Positions 1 through 11,592 of a stretch of DNA of 64,000 bases are shown one piece after another. The notes under the pieces were generated by a model, which saw nothing but the letters and a program-made list of their open reading frames with translations, was not told the DNA's origin and did no database searches. The DNA is from Pseudomonadota bacterium. GTDB lineage: Bacteria; Bdellovibrionota_C; UBA2361; SZUA-149; DAOLCO01. Every line of letters begins with the position of its first letter. Position 1 is the first letter of the stretch. Made by a program: the position numbers and the translations under genes. The stretch covers positions 1 to 64,000 of the forward strand of contig JAIYCX010000036.1 in the NCBI GenBank assembly GCA_027487795.1. Reading direction: 5' to 3'.

Positions 1-150
1 AGAGCTATTTTTACAAATGAGCTTTTTAAACTTAAGCCCTTATTCATTACTGATACCATTTTACCTCTATAGATTATTGGTAGATTTTAAATTACGGAGA
101 AGTATTTACTTTACTTAGAATAGCTTAACAATCATTTTAAAATTATTTAA

Positions 151-1866
151 TTAAAAAGTTACTCCGTTAATTAACTCGGAAATTAAAAACGCTATTCTCT
201 CATTGTTAGCAGATCCCTCACTAAAATACCGAACAATCGAGTCGCAGTTATTCTCACTAAGTTCTACTTTTAATGAAGCAAGGTTTATAGGCAGTAAATT
301 TAAATTAGAGAGACTGAAATGATTTGGAAAAACCCCTAAGTAATTTCTAATGAATGACGGAGCCAGTAGTGGTCTAGAAACTGACGCACTTAGTGCGAGT
401 TCGTTAGAAATATCAGTACTCGGGAATAACTCTACATTGTCTATAACTGAGGGTAGAAAATTAGCTATTGAAATTACAGCATCAACGCTTCCAAGAGAAT
501 TTAAAAGTGCTAAGGGTCTATAAGATATCTCTTTATTTAGCTGTTCATTCAATGTAGAAATAATTCTTAAATTAGGAGAAAGGTCGGAACTTAGATGAAC
601 TAATTTAGAAAACTCTAGTTCCCCTTCGTTTTCAACAACAAGTACTATTCCAATATTTTGATGGGATTTTACGAATTGTCCAATATTACTAGCAAGTGCT
701 TGCTGCGAGAGGTTAAATTTTTCTAAATTAGAGTTTATATCAGGACAGAAAAGTAAAAGTCTTCCTTCTTTATGATCACTGCCGAAAAGACCTAAATCTC
801 TTGATCTAGCTCTGGTCATTAAAATATCTAAATCGATACCTGGTCTCAGATGATAATTTTGACCATTGATGATCAATGGTTCTACTTTTTGTCTATATAA
901 ATGGCCTTGGTGAATTAGACTTGAAGAAGCTAGGTAATTTATTTTTACTGGATTTATTTCTGTGGAAAAATTTTTAGGTTTTTGTTTGAATTTAAGAGTT
1001 AGTGAAGATTTTTCTTTTTCTAAATTTAAATTTTTTGTCTTCACGGAAGAAGTTAAAAAATTAAATAGAGAGAAATATTTTGACTGTAAATCTTTAAATT
1101 TCTTATTATCAAGGTTCGCTGTTAAGGACTCTTCATGTAGTCTGTAATAATACATAGGGTTTGTTAGCCCTATATGGCTAATTTCATCAAACAGGTTAAT
1201 ATTTAACCAATTCAAATAGTCTTCGAAACCAAGTGCTTCTTTTTTGTACGGACAAACGAATTCTTCAATTCTCGCTCTTGAGAGGAAGCAAGCATTGATA
1301 AAATTATCATTGTATAAACTTAATGTTTGACCACTGTAGTTTAGATCTAGATAATTTGAATTTTTCGGATCATTTTTTTGATCAAGAAGTCTGTAATTAT
1401 ATTTTGTACTTTTTTCGCCATTTTCTTCAATTATTTGAGTATTGGCATATGTAAGTGCTAGATCAGGATTTGCAGATAAAAATTGAGATAATATATTTAA
1501 ACAATTTTTCTCAGAGTATAAATTATCTGCCGAATGCCAAGTTATAAAATCAGCTTTTCCTCTTATGCTGGACTTTAGATTGTTTAGAGCTGTTGGTAGT
1601 CCTTGGTTCTCTTGTCTGGTAAAATGAACTCTAGGATCATTTAAAAGACTACCTAATTCATCAAATGGCGAATCTGTTGAGCCATCATCAAGTATTTGAA
1701 CAGTAAGATTTTCTACCTCTTGAGCAAGGACGGAAGATAGGGATTCTTTAAGGTAGGATTTATGATTATAAACTGGCAGCAATAAGCTAATTCTTGGATA
1801 TTCAACCCATGATGGTATTGAATAATCTCTTTTTGCTGTTAAAAAGTAGTTTTCCCGTAGACTCAT
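151..1866 (-). CDS. Family 2 glycosyltransferase with an unrecognised C-terminal domain
   Basis: The first 270 or so residues form a GT-A glycosyltransferase: PRISLLLPVYN at residues 24-34, the nucleotide-binding DDGS at 60-63, and a metal-site-like SAD at 112-114. It should transfer a sugar from a nucleotide donor at the cytoplasmic face of the membrane. Residues from about 330 to 571 form a second region (LLLFCPDINSN, later GSVDAVISIANFLPS) that looks like an alternating alpha/beta fold, possibly a degenerate second glycosyltransferase, but I cannot name it. Start is ATG with no clear Shine-Dalgarno sequence. It is divergent from another glycosyltransferase 72 bases away, so both probably belong to a surface polysaccharide locus. 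Acceptor and donor are unknown. Confidence 0.8.
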   Translation of the reverse strand: MSLRENYFLTAKRDYSIPSWVEYPRISLLLPVYNHKSYLKESLSSVLAQEVENLTVQILDDGSTDSPFDELGSLLNDPRVHFTRQENQGLPTALNNLKSSIRGKADFITWHSADNLYSEKNCLNILSQFLSANPDLALTYANTQIIEENGEKSTKYNYRLLDQKNDPKNSNYLDLNYSGQTLSLYNDNFINACFLSRARIEEFVCPYKKEALGFEDYLNWLNINLFDEISHIGLTNPMYYYRLHEESLTANLDNKKFKDLQSKYFSLFNFLTSSVKTKNLNLEKEKSSLTLKFKQKPKNFSTEINPVKINYLASSSLIHQGHLYRQKVEPLIINGQNYHLRPGIDLDILMTRARSRDLGLFGSDHKEGRLLLFCPDINSNLEKFNLSQQALASNIGQFVKSHQNIGIVLVVENEGELEFSKLVHLSSDLSPNLRIISTLNEQLNKEISYRPLALLNSLGSVDAVISIANFLPSVIDNVELFPSTDISNELALSASVSRPLLAPSFIRNYLGVFPNHFSLSNLNLLPINLASLKVELSENNCDSIVRYFSEGSANNERIAFLISELINGVTF

Positions 1867-1938
1867 TATTTAAACTTAAGATAAGAAAGCAGCTCTATTA
1901 CTATTATTTATTCATAAGCGTAAGACACATATTACATT

Positions 1939-3162
1939 TTGCTAAAAAATAACGAAGTACCACTTAAAAAATCTACTCTTTCATTAGGGTCGTTAGAACA
2001 ATTATCTGTAGCTATATGCGGAACTAGAGGGGTGCCTGCCCGTTATGGTGGATTTGAAACTTTTGCGGAAGAGTTAGGTAAAAGATTAGTTGGAAAGGGT
2101 GTAAAAGTTCGTGTTTATTCAAGGTTCTTTTTTGGAGAGAGTCAGCCCAAAGAGACAAAATATTTGGGTATAGATTTAAAAGCGATTTTTACGATTAAAC
2201 ATAAATATTTTGAGACTCCATTACATTCATTTTTTTGTTTCTTACATTTAATTACCAACAGAGTTGATGTTGTTATTTTATGTAATGCTGCAAATAGTCC
2301 ATTTGCTTGGATACTTAGGCTTTTTAATATCCCATTTTTAGTTAATGTCGATGGTATCGAAAGATCAAGGAGAAAATGGAATTCACTTGGAAAGGCTTGG
2401 TACTATATTGGGGAGGCTTGTTCTAGCTTATTTGCCAATAAAGTGGTCTCGGATGCAACTTACATACGTGAATACTATTTATCAGCTTACGCAACTGATT
2501 CTGCTCTAATACGCTATGGCTCAAAGACTCTATTAAGAAATTTAGCCGATAAAAAAATAGAAAGTGATTCTTCGTGGTTATCAAAAGAGCAAGAAGAGAT
2601 ATTAAGTAGTTTTAAGGTTATGCCAAATTCTTACTTTTTATATGTCAGTAGGCTTGAGCCGGAGAATAACGCAGATAAAGTAATTATTGCATATTCTAAG
2701 TTGCCAGCTGAGGTTCGATCTAATTTCCCCTTACTTATTGTAGGAGACGCCCCATATGCCAAGGCTTTTAAAGAGCATATACGTTCTATCGCTGCCCCAG
2801 AAGTACAATTTCTAGGGTATCAATTTGCAGAAATATACGAAACTTTACAGTCAGCTGCATATTTATACATACAAGCTACTGAAGTAGGAGGAACTCATCC
2901 TGCCTTAGTCGAAGCTATGGGTTTTGCAAATTGTATCATTGCTAATAGAGTAATGGAGCATGAAGAGGTCTTGTTAGATACTGGTTTTTACTATGATTAT
3001 AACAATGTTCAGCAGCTATCTGAGCAAATTTTAGAATTGGCCCAAAATAGTAATCTAGTTAGGGAGAGTAGGCGAAAAGCTTTTGAGCGAGCCATGGTAG
3101 AGTATGATTGGGGGTCTATAACTGAGTCTTATCTATCTTTAATTCAAAGCTTAAAATCTTAG
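1939..3162 (+). CDS. GT4 glycosyltransferase, rhamnosyltransferase-like (DUF1972 type)
   Basis: The N-terminus carries GTRGVPARYGGFETFAEEL (residues 28-46), the hallmark of the DUF1972 N-terminal domain found in rhamnosyl- and related GT4 transferases. The C-terminal Rossmann half has YVSRLEPENN and EVGGTHPALVEAMGF, the usual donor-binding E-x7-E region. Length 407 residues is normal for a two-domain GT-B enzyme. The only usual start codon in front of the domain is TTG at 1939; there is no ATG or GTG and no obvious ribosome site, so the start is uncertain. It probably adds rhamnose or a similar sugar to a lipid-linked or surface glycan. Confidence 0.85.
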   Translation: MLKNNEVPLKKSTLSLGSLEQLSVAICGTRGVPARYGGFETFAEELGKRLVGKGVKVRVYSRFFFGESQPKETKYLGIDLKAIFTIKHKYFETPLHSFFCFLHLITNRVDVVILCNAANSPFAWILRLFNIPFLVNVDGIERSRRKWNSLGKAWYYIGEACSSLFANKVVSDATYIREYYLSAYATDSALIRYGSKTLLRNLADKKIESDSSWLSKEQEEILSSFKVMPNSYFLYVSRLEPENNADKVIIAYSKLPAEVRSNFPLLIVGDAPYAKAFKEHIRSIAAPEVQFLGYQFAEIYETLQSAAYLYIQATEVGGTHPALVEAMGFANCIIANRVMEHEEVLLDTGFYYDYNNVQQLSEQILELAQNSNLVRESRRKAFERAMVEYDWGSITESYLSLIQSLKS

Positions 3163-3268
3163 TCATGTCATATTTTTCTTGACCAAATGGGGAGAAAGAA
3201 AGTATTTGTCACAACTGTTAGTTAGAATTAATTTAAATTAGTTTTAAAGAAGTAATTTCAAAATATTT

Positions 3269-3273
3269 GGAGG
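3269..3273 (+). promoter_or_regulatory. Shine-Dalgarno GGAGG of the HU-like gene
   Basis: GGAGG lies 7 bases before the GTG at 3281. It fixes that GTG as the start and shows that this genome does use strong ribosome sites, in contrast to many neighbouring genes that lack one. Confidence 0.8.
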
Positions 3274-3280
3274 ATCCATA

Positions 3281-3898
3281 GTGGCATCTAAAAAGACCGC
3301 AAGTAAGAAAGTAGTTAAAGCTCCTGCTAAGGCAGTTGCAAAGAAAAAAGTAGCAGCTCCTAAAAAGGCAGCAGCTAAGAAGCCAGCTCCTAAAAAAGCA
3401 GCTCCTAAAAAGGCTCCTGCAAAAAAGGCAGCTCCTAAAAAAGTAGTTAAGAAAGCACCTGCAAAAAAAGTTGCTGCAAAAAAAGCACCAGCTAAAAAAG
3501 TTGCTACTAAGAAAGTAGTTGCTAAGAAGGTAGCTCCTGTAGTTGTAAAAGTAAAAAGACCAATGGTCGTAGAAGCAGTTAAGCCAGTACTAGTAACTCC
3601 TAAGAACACAAAAACTTTACAGTACAATCAATCAGAATTACTTGATTGCATGACTCAATTCTGTGGATTTGAGAAGAGAAAAGTTACTAAGGAATACTAT
3701 GATAACTTTAGCGCTATGATTACTACTGCTTTAAAGAGCGGTTATAAGTTAATGCTTCCAGGACTAGGAAAACTTCAAGTAAGAAAGACTAAGGCAAGAA
3801 TGGGAATTAATCCTAAGACTCAAGAGCCAATCAAGATTTCTGCAAAGAAGAAGGTTGCATTTACTCCAACTAAAGTTCTTAAAGAAGCAGTTCTTTAA
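3281..3898 (+). CDS. HU-family nucleoid protein with N-terminal histone H1-like Lys/Ala/Pro tail
   Basis: Residues 1-105 are a low-complexity run of Lys, Ala, Pro and Val built from AAPKK and APAKK units, like the tails of eukaryotic H1 and bacterial H1-like proteins. Residues 108-205 resemble an HU/IHF fold (ELLDCMTQFCGFEKRKVTKE, then LPGLGKLQVRKTKARMGINP), including the GKLQVRKTKAR-x-GxNP segment that corresponds to the HU DNA-binding arm. The order, tail first and HU second, is the arrangement known from Deinococcus HU and opposite to mycobacterial HupB. It should compact DNA. Start GTG with a strong ribosome site. It has its own 118-base upstream region and probably its own promoter. Confidence 0.88.
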   Translation: MASKKTASKKVVKAPAKAVAKKKVAAPKKAAAKKPAPKKAAPKKAPAKKAAPKKVVKKAPAKKVAAKKAPAKKVATKKVVAKKVAPVVVKVKRPMVVEAVKPVLVTPKNTKTLQYNQSELLDCMTQFCGFEKRKVTKEYYDNFSAMITTALKSGYKLMLPGLGKLQVRKTKARMGINPKTQEPIKISAKKKVAFTPTKVLKEAVL

Positions 3899-3938
3899 TT
3901 TTAGTTAGTTAATACCAAATATGAGAAGTGAAAGTTTT

Positions 3939-4472
3939 ATGAAATACTCTAAGAAGAATTTTTTTAACGTCACTTCTCATTTTTTATTTCTGTTTATTGT
4001 GTGTTCTGACATTAAAGCAGAAGAAAATTGTACATCTTCTCTTAGTGTTACAGATGTTAAATCTGTAGAAACAAAATTAGCAGATTTACATGCTACAGAT
4101 GTTAGTCTTAAGGAAAGTTTCTCTGTCTATCCTAATGATGATTTACTTTGCACTCTTCTTTCATTAAGACTGTCTAGTCACCCTAGGATTGCTCCTAGAA
4201 GTGAAAAATTATTACTTTCTTATTTAGCAACTTCAAGTAGCAAAATTACTACTACGGTAAAAAATGCACTCATTGAGGACGTTGCTAATAAAGACAGGAT
4301 TGGACTAGCTTCTGTCATCTTGTCTAATTTAAACTTAGTTGAAAACGATTTTTCATCAAAGCTTAGATTACAGGCTGAAAATGCTGTTTCTGTTATTGCA
4401 AGCCAAAAGTCTAGTGACGAATCAAGTAAGCTTTATAAAAGCAGAGTTTCAGCACTTCTAGCTGAAAAATAA
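3939..4472 (+). CDS. Secreted protein of unknown function
   Basis: I do not recognise this 177-residue protein. From ATG 3939 it starts MKYSKKN, then a hydrophobic stretch HFLFLFIVC and a plausible signal peptidase site after IKA, so it is probably exported to the periplasm. An earlier in-frame ATG at 3921 would put six polar residues in front and looks less like a signal peptide. The mature part is helical and Ser/Leu/Lys rich with a single Cys pair (ENC at its start, LLC near residue 69) that could form a disulfide. It sits 40 bases after the HU gene and may be cotranscribed with it. Confidence 0.6.
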   Translation: MKYSKKNFFNVTSHFLFLFIVCSDIKAEENCTSSLSVTDVKSVETKLADLHATDVSLKESFSVYPNDDLLCTLLSLRLSSHPRIAPRSEKLLLSYLATSSSKITTTVKNALIEDVANKDRIGLASVILSNLNLVENDFSSKLRLQAENAVSVIASQKSSDESSKLYKSRVSALLAEK

Positions 4473-4509
4473 TATTAATTCCCCTATATCCTACCTTTTT
4501 CTCACATAA

Positions 4510-4558
4510 TTGACATTTTAGGTCAGGTTTGTTAGTTTATCTTTACTTATAGACCTAA
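4510..4558 (+). promoter_or_regulatory. Candidate promoter region with inverted repeat
   Basis: A consensus -35 box TTGACA lies at 4510-4515. Just after it is a 7-base inverted repeat, TTAGGTC at 4518-4524 and GACCTAA at 4552-4558, bracketing the area where a -10 would fall. No good -10 hexamer is seen at the right distance, so the call is tentative. It would drive the gene starting at 4569. Confidence 0.3.
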
Positions 4559-4568
4559 CATAGAGAAA

Positions 4569-6110
4569 ATGAGAAGAATAAACTTCCCACTCTTATTTAG
4601 TATTGGATTCTTAACCGTAATTATTGCTGGTATGTTTGGACCAGCTAAAAAATCATCAAACGCAGACTTTTTTAAGGAATCAGAGAATTCATCTGATTCA
4701 AATGATCGAGATAATGGAAAAAGATTTAGAGTAAGTGCCTCTAAACCGTCCAGTATCAAGATATACCTGGATCAAGCAAGAAATACTTTACTAGATGTTA
4801 ATTCTAAGGGCCTAGTAAATGATAGTCTTGAGTTTTTAAGATCTGAAAGAATAGAGGATGATCCAACATTTGAAATGGCAGTAATGCCAGAATTAAAAAG
4901 TTTAGTACTTGATGGCTTAATTAAAAGATTTTCCAGAGCAGATTGGCTTTTTTGGAAAGAGTCGCTAGTTCCAACCAGTTATTCTGATGAAAAGATAACC
5001 AATACTACGAATTATTATAAGCAACACAGAACTGCTGCAAGAATTTATGTTGATCAAATAAAAGTAAAAAATATTACCTTAGGTAAATATTTAGAATCTG
5101 CTGCCTTATTATTTTCGGCACTATATTTATCTACAGATCAGGGAAAAGTATTTAGTGTTGAAGAAGAGTTATATTCTCTTTCTAGTAGTGCTCATTCGAT
5201 ATTTAGAACTCGTACTGCTCATGGGATATCACCTAGATCAAATCTAGATTTAGAAATAACAACTGACCCACCATTTATTTTTTGGTTAGAAAGTTTGAGA
5301 GCAAGTTTTATTATTCTTTTCTGCAAGAGAGAGAAGAAGCAAGTTGAAACTCAATTTGAATTATTATCAAGTATACAAAATACTCAATTTAATGAAGCTC
5401 TAATAGACGCCTATAGTAATCTTTATAAAATTTCTTCAACTTCCATTTCTCCAAGATTTAGAGAAGAAATTAGGTTGAAGTATAATGATCCCAATAGGGA
5501 AAGAGAATTATCTGCTCGTTCTAAAACATATAGAGATAGTTTTTTAAATTTTAATGAATCATTATTTACAGATGCTATTTCAAATAAGGATATTGGAAAA
5601 GCAAAAGGTATAGTTTTAAGTCTATCAGCCGTATTTCCCCAAGATACAGTGATAAATACTTTTGAGGAGAGAATTGAAGCTTTAAAGAACGAGATTAAAG
5701 ATCGTAAAATTGAGGAAAGTATTTCTAATAAACAAAACACTGAAAAAACAAACTATAAAGGTATTTTACCTGATTCAATTTTTGGAGATAAGGTATCATT
5801 TAAATCATCAAATTTAACTAATATAATAGAACGGTTGGGTCTAATATTAATTGGTTTAATGTTTCTCGCATTGCTATTATATAAGGGACTACCAAAAATA
5901 ATTGAATATTTTCCAAGAATACTTTCTTATTTGAATTTTTCTAAGACTAAAATTATGAAAAATAAAGATTCTGAAAATATTAGTGTTGTAACAGACGAAG
6001 ATAAGCTAGAAGATGTTTTACAAGCTAGCATAAGTAGCCCAAATAGCGGACAGGTACGCTCAATCAAAGAAGGTATACAACTAAGAGAAAAGAAGAGAGC
6101 AGTTGGGTGA
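4569..6110 (+). CDS. Two-helix membrane protein of unknown function
   Basis: Not recognised. The 513-residue protein has one membrane helix at the N-terminus (residues 4-25, INFPLLFSIGFLTVIIAGMFG) and one near residues 418-440 (LGLILIGLMFLALLLYKGLP). Between them are about 390 residues, probably periplasmic and mostly helical, and after them a polar cytoplasmic tail of about 70 residues. The helical middle part could be a TPR-like array but I see no clear repeat consensus. Its stop overlaps the start of the next gene in a GTGA, so the two are translationally coupled. The context suggests a role in envelope or glycan assembly, which is only inference. Confidence 0.7.
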   Translation: MRRINFPLLFSIGFLTVIIAGMFGPAKKSSNADFFKESENSSDSNDRDNGKRFRVSASKPSSIKIYLDQARNTLLDVNSKGLVNDSLEFLRSERIEDDPTFEMAVMPELKSLVLDGLIKRFSRADWLFWKESLVPTSYSDEKITNTTNYYKQHRTAARIYVDQIKVKNITLGKYLESAALLFSALYLSTDQGKVFSVEEELYSLSSSAHSIFRTRTAHGISPRSNLDLEITTDPPFIFWLESLRASFIILFCKREKKQVETQFELLSSIQNTQFNEALIDAYSNLYKISSTSISPRFREEIRLKYNDPNRERELSARSKTYRDSFLNFNESLFTDAISNKDIGKAKGIVLSLSAVFPQDTVINTFEERIEALKNEIKDRKIEESISNKQNTEKTNYKGILPDSIFGDKVSFKSSNLTNIIERLGLILIGLMFLALLLYKGLPKIIEYFPRILSYLNFSKTKIMKNKDSENISVVTDEDKLEDVLQASISSPNSGQVRSIKEGIQLREKKRAVG

Positions 6111-7399
6111 GTAACGGCAAAAAGAAGCTTGCATGGGTAGGAAGGTTAAGTAATAGTCAACTAAATAGTGATTCAAATCTACTTGTAGATCTAAGAAAAT
6201 ACTTAGAAGCTGACTATAAGATCGAACTTTATACTATTCGAGAAGATCTTAACTTTAGTCCGAATACAAATTCTATAATTTCATTAATACCCGAAGTATT
6301 AAATGATAATCCAGATATTATCATTTACAATATATCAAACTATAGGGATTGTTATCTATTCTATAGGATGTTTAAGATATTACCAGGAGTAGTTATACTG
6401 CATGATATCAGTATTCTAAAGCTATTAGTTGATAAACATAAATATTCTCTTGATAAGCAAGTAATAAATCATGAATTATTAGAGAATAATAATTACCATG
6501 ATAAAGTTATTAGATTAGATATCGGACAAGAATTCATATTAGGGCGATCAGTAGAAATCTATAATCAAATATTACCATGTCTAGATAAAATATTAGAATT
6601 AGCAAACTCTATTATCGTCACAGAAAAAAAGCATCATAATTACCTTATTGATAGTTATGCAACACTTAATCGAGATAAGATTTTTACATTATCTAGAATT
6701 CTTCAAGAATTTTCTGTAACTGAGTTAGTTGATAATACTGGCTTTAGTCAATATCGCTACATTCATTTTGAAAGTCCTTTTAGTAATCTATTTAGTGAAT
6801 TTCAAGATCAAATTTATTCTATTGAAGGTGTTTCGTCTTATCGAACTCTTAAATTCCCACTTCTGTATCAATATTTTTATGAAAATGAAGTTCATAAATT
6901 AGTTAAAATTAAAAGTTCAGAAATAGATGAAAGTATTATTAACTCAAATACTGCGTTAATAATTTCAGGTAGTTCAGAATTTAATAGTTTAAAACCTTTT
7001 ATATTATTGTCTGCTTTAAATGGTTCTGTAATAGTTTCAGATAACGATATTTTTTCAGAAGATCTTAGAGAGAAATTATTGTATGAAACATATTCTAAAA
7101 ACTATGGTATTGATCATATATTAAAAGTAGTTGAGTTGTTAGAAAGTCAAAATAGAACTAAGTACAAGTTTGCTTATGATTCAAATACAATATCAAGTCT
7201 AAGAGAATTACTTTCAAAAAATACGAATCATTTTACACAACAAAAACAAATCTTATTTAATAATTATTTAGATATGATTAGGCAGCAGGAAAATTCTCAA
7301 GAAAATAGTCTAGTAAAAGATGATTTAGATATAGAGCTATCTAAAATCTATCAGATCACTATATCTGATAATTTAGATATTTTTAAACTCAATAACTAG
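6107..7399 (+). CDS. Divergent GT4-like glycosyltransferase
   Basis: The strongest signature is PGVVILHDISILKLL near residues 94-108, which matches the PGxVVLHD-x-xLH segment at the end of the N-terminal domain of many GT4 enzymes. The C-terminal half, with ALIISGSSEFNSLKPFILLSALNGSVIVSD, resembles a worn Rossmann domain but lacks the usual donor-binding E-x7-E motif. The protein may therefore be a weak or non-catalytic partner. Start GTG at 6107 overlaps the upstream stop by four bases. The next gene follows after 32 bases and is a full GT4 enzyme. Confidence 0.6.
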   Translation: MSNGKKKLAWVGRLSNSQLNSDSNLLVDLRKYLEADYKIELYTIREDLNFSPNTNSIISLIPEVLNDNPDIIIYNISNYRDCYLFYRMFKILPGVVILHDISILKLLVDKHKYSLDKQVINHELLENNNYHDKVIRLDIGQEFILGRSVEIYNQILPCLDKILELANSIIVTEKKHHNYLIDSYATLNRDKIFTLSRILQEFSVTELVDNTGFSQYRYIHFESPFSNLFSEFQDQIYSIEGVSSYRTLKFPLLYQYFYENEVHKLVKIKSSEIDESIINSNTALIISGSSEFNSLKPFILLSALNGSVIVSDNDIFSEDLREKLLYETYSKNYGIDHILKVVELLESQNRTKYKFAYDSNTISSLRELLSKNTNHFTQQKQILFNNYLDMIRQQENSQENSLVKDDLDIELSKIYQITISDNLDIFKLNN

Positions 7400-7431
7400 C
7401 ACTAGTTCGTACTACGTTATATATGAATTGA

Positions 7432-10610
<3,179 letters not shown>

Positions 10611-10625
10611 TATTCTAAATTAGCA

Positions 10626-11522
10626 CTAAACAACATTACCTACATTTTTCTTTAGTAAGTCAATAAAAGCATTAGCAGGTTCTGACATGTTTTTACTTTT
10701 TCTAGTTAGTATTCCAGTTTCAGCTTTACCAAAATACTTAGACATATTTTTTACGAATAACTGTTTTTTATCATCTTCAGTCACATAGTATTCATTGATA
10801 ATAGAAATACCAAGATCCATTCCAACGTAAGCTTTTATTGCAGTTCTTCCAACTACTTCCATTGTGATCTCGTAGGTTAAATTTTCAGAATTAAATACTG
10901 CATCAATAGTTGTTCTGGTATTTGAGTCTGGTGTTGGCACAACAAGTGGATATGAAGCTATATCTTTTAGGGTAATAATCCCTTTCTTTGATAAGGCGTG
11001 GTCTTTATTGGCAATGAGTATTCTATTATATCTCGAAAATACTTCGTAATCTAGGCCACCTGGAGGAGAATCTACAGAAGTAATTCCGAAATCTACTTCA
11101 CCATGTTCGAGCATAGATATTATTTCACGTCTTGATCTGTTTAGTATTGCTAATTTAACTTGCGGGTATAGTAGCTTAAACTTCTTTATAATTTTAGGAA
11201 GAAGATAAATCATCACAGAGCTATGTGTAGCTATCTGAATATTGCTTGTATGGAATAGCCCTCTAGCTTCATTAAATTTAGCTTTAATATTTATAAAATC
11301 TTGTAGTAGGGGAGTTGTAATTTCTAAAAATATTTCCCCTTCTCTAGTGAGAGTTACTTTTTTTGGGCCAAGCCTTTCAAAAAGTTTTACTCCTAAGTCA
11401 TCTTCTAGTGCTTTTACTTGAAGACTTATGGTTGGTTGTGTCCTATGTGTCTTTTGTGCGGCTACTGTGAAATTTTTATACTTTGCAACTGCGTGAAACC
11501 CTTTAAGCTGTTGAACTTCCAT
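10626..11522 (-). CDS. LysR-family transcriptional regulator (CysB-like)
   Basis: 298 residues. Residues 1-60 are the LysR winged helix-turn-helix (MEVQQLKGFHAVAKYKNFTVAA, then QPTISLQVKALEDDLGVKLFER). Residues 90-290 form the periplasmic-binding-protein-like effector domain, with HGEVDFGITSVD typical of the family. The HTH reads like the CysB/Cbl group, which suggests sulfur or a related nutrient, but no target gene is adjacent. LysR proteins usually sit divergent from their target; here the neighbour upstream is a recombinase gene on the same strand, 70 bases away, so the regulon cannot be read from context. Confidence 0.92.
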   Translation of the reverse strand: MEVQQLKGFHAVAKYKNFTVAAQKTHRTQPTISLQVKALEDDLGVKLFERLGPKKVTLTREGEIFLEITTPLLQDFINIKAKFNEARGLFHTSNIQIATHSSVMIYLLPKIIKKFKLLYPQVKLAILNRSRREIISMLEHGEVDFGITSVDSPPGGLDYEVFSRYNRILIANKDHALSKKGIITLKDIASYPLVVPTPDSNTRTTIDAVFNSENLTYEITMEVVGRTAIKAYVGMDLGISIINEYYVTEDDKKQLFVKNMSKYFGKAETGILTRKSKNMSEPANAFIDLLKKNVGNVV

Positions 11523-11592
11523 TATTTTATTTAATTGTATAGTTATAAATAATAGTTTTTATCTATTAAAAAAACTAATAGATCGCAAGTCT

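Noticed and set aside
1-150. Possible gene fragment at the left edge
   Set aside because: No convincing open frame or domain; treated as intergenic AT-rich sequence.
962-1147. Plus-strand frame of 61 residues
   Set aside because: Lies wholly inside the glycosyltransferase gene on the other strand and shows no domain or ribosome site.
3244-3627. Minus-strand frame of 127 residues rich in Thr, Phe and Ala
   Set aside because: It is the antisense shadow of the Lys/Ala-rich repeats of the HU-like gene, which has a strong ribosome site and a recognised domain.
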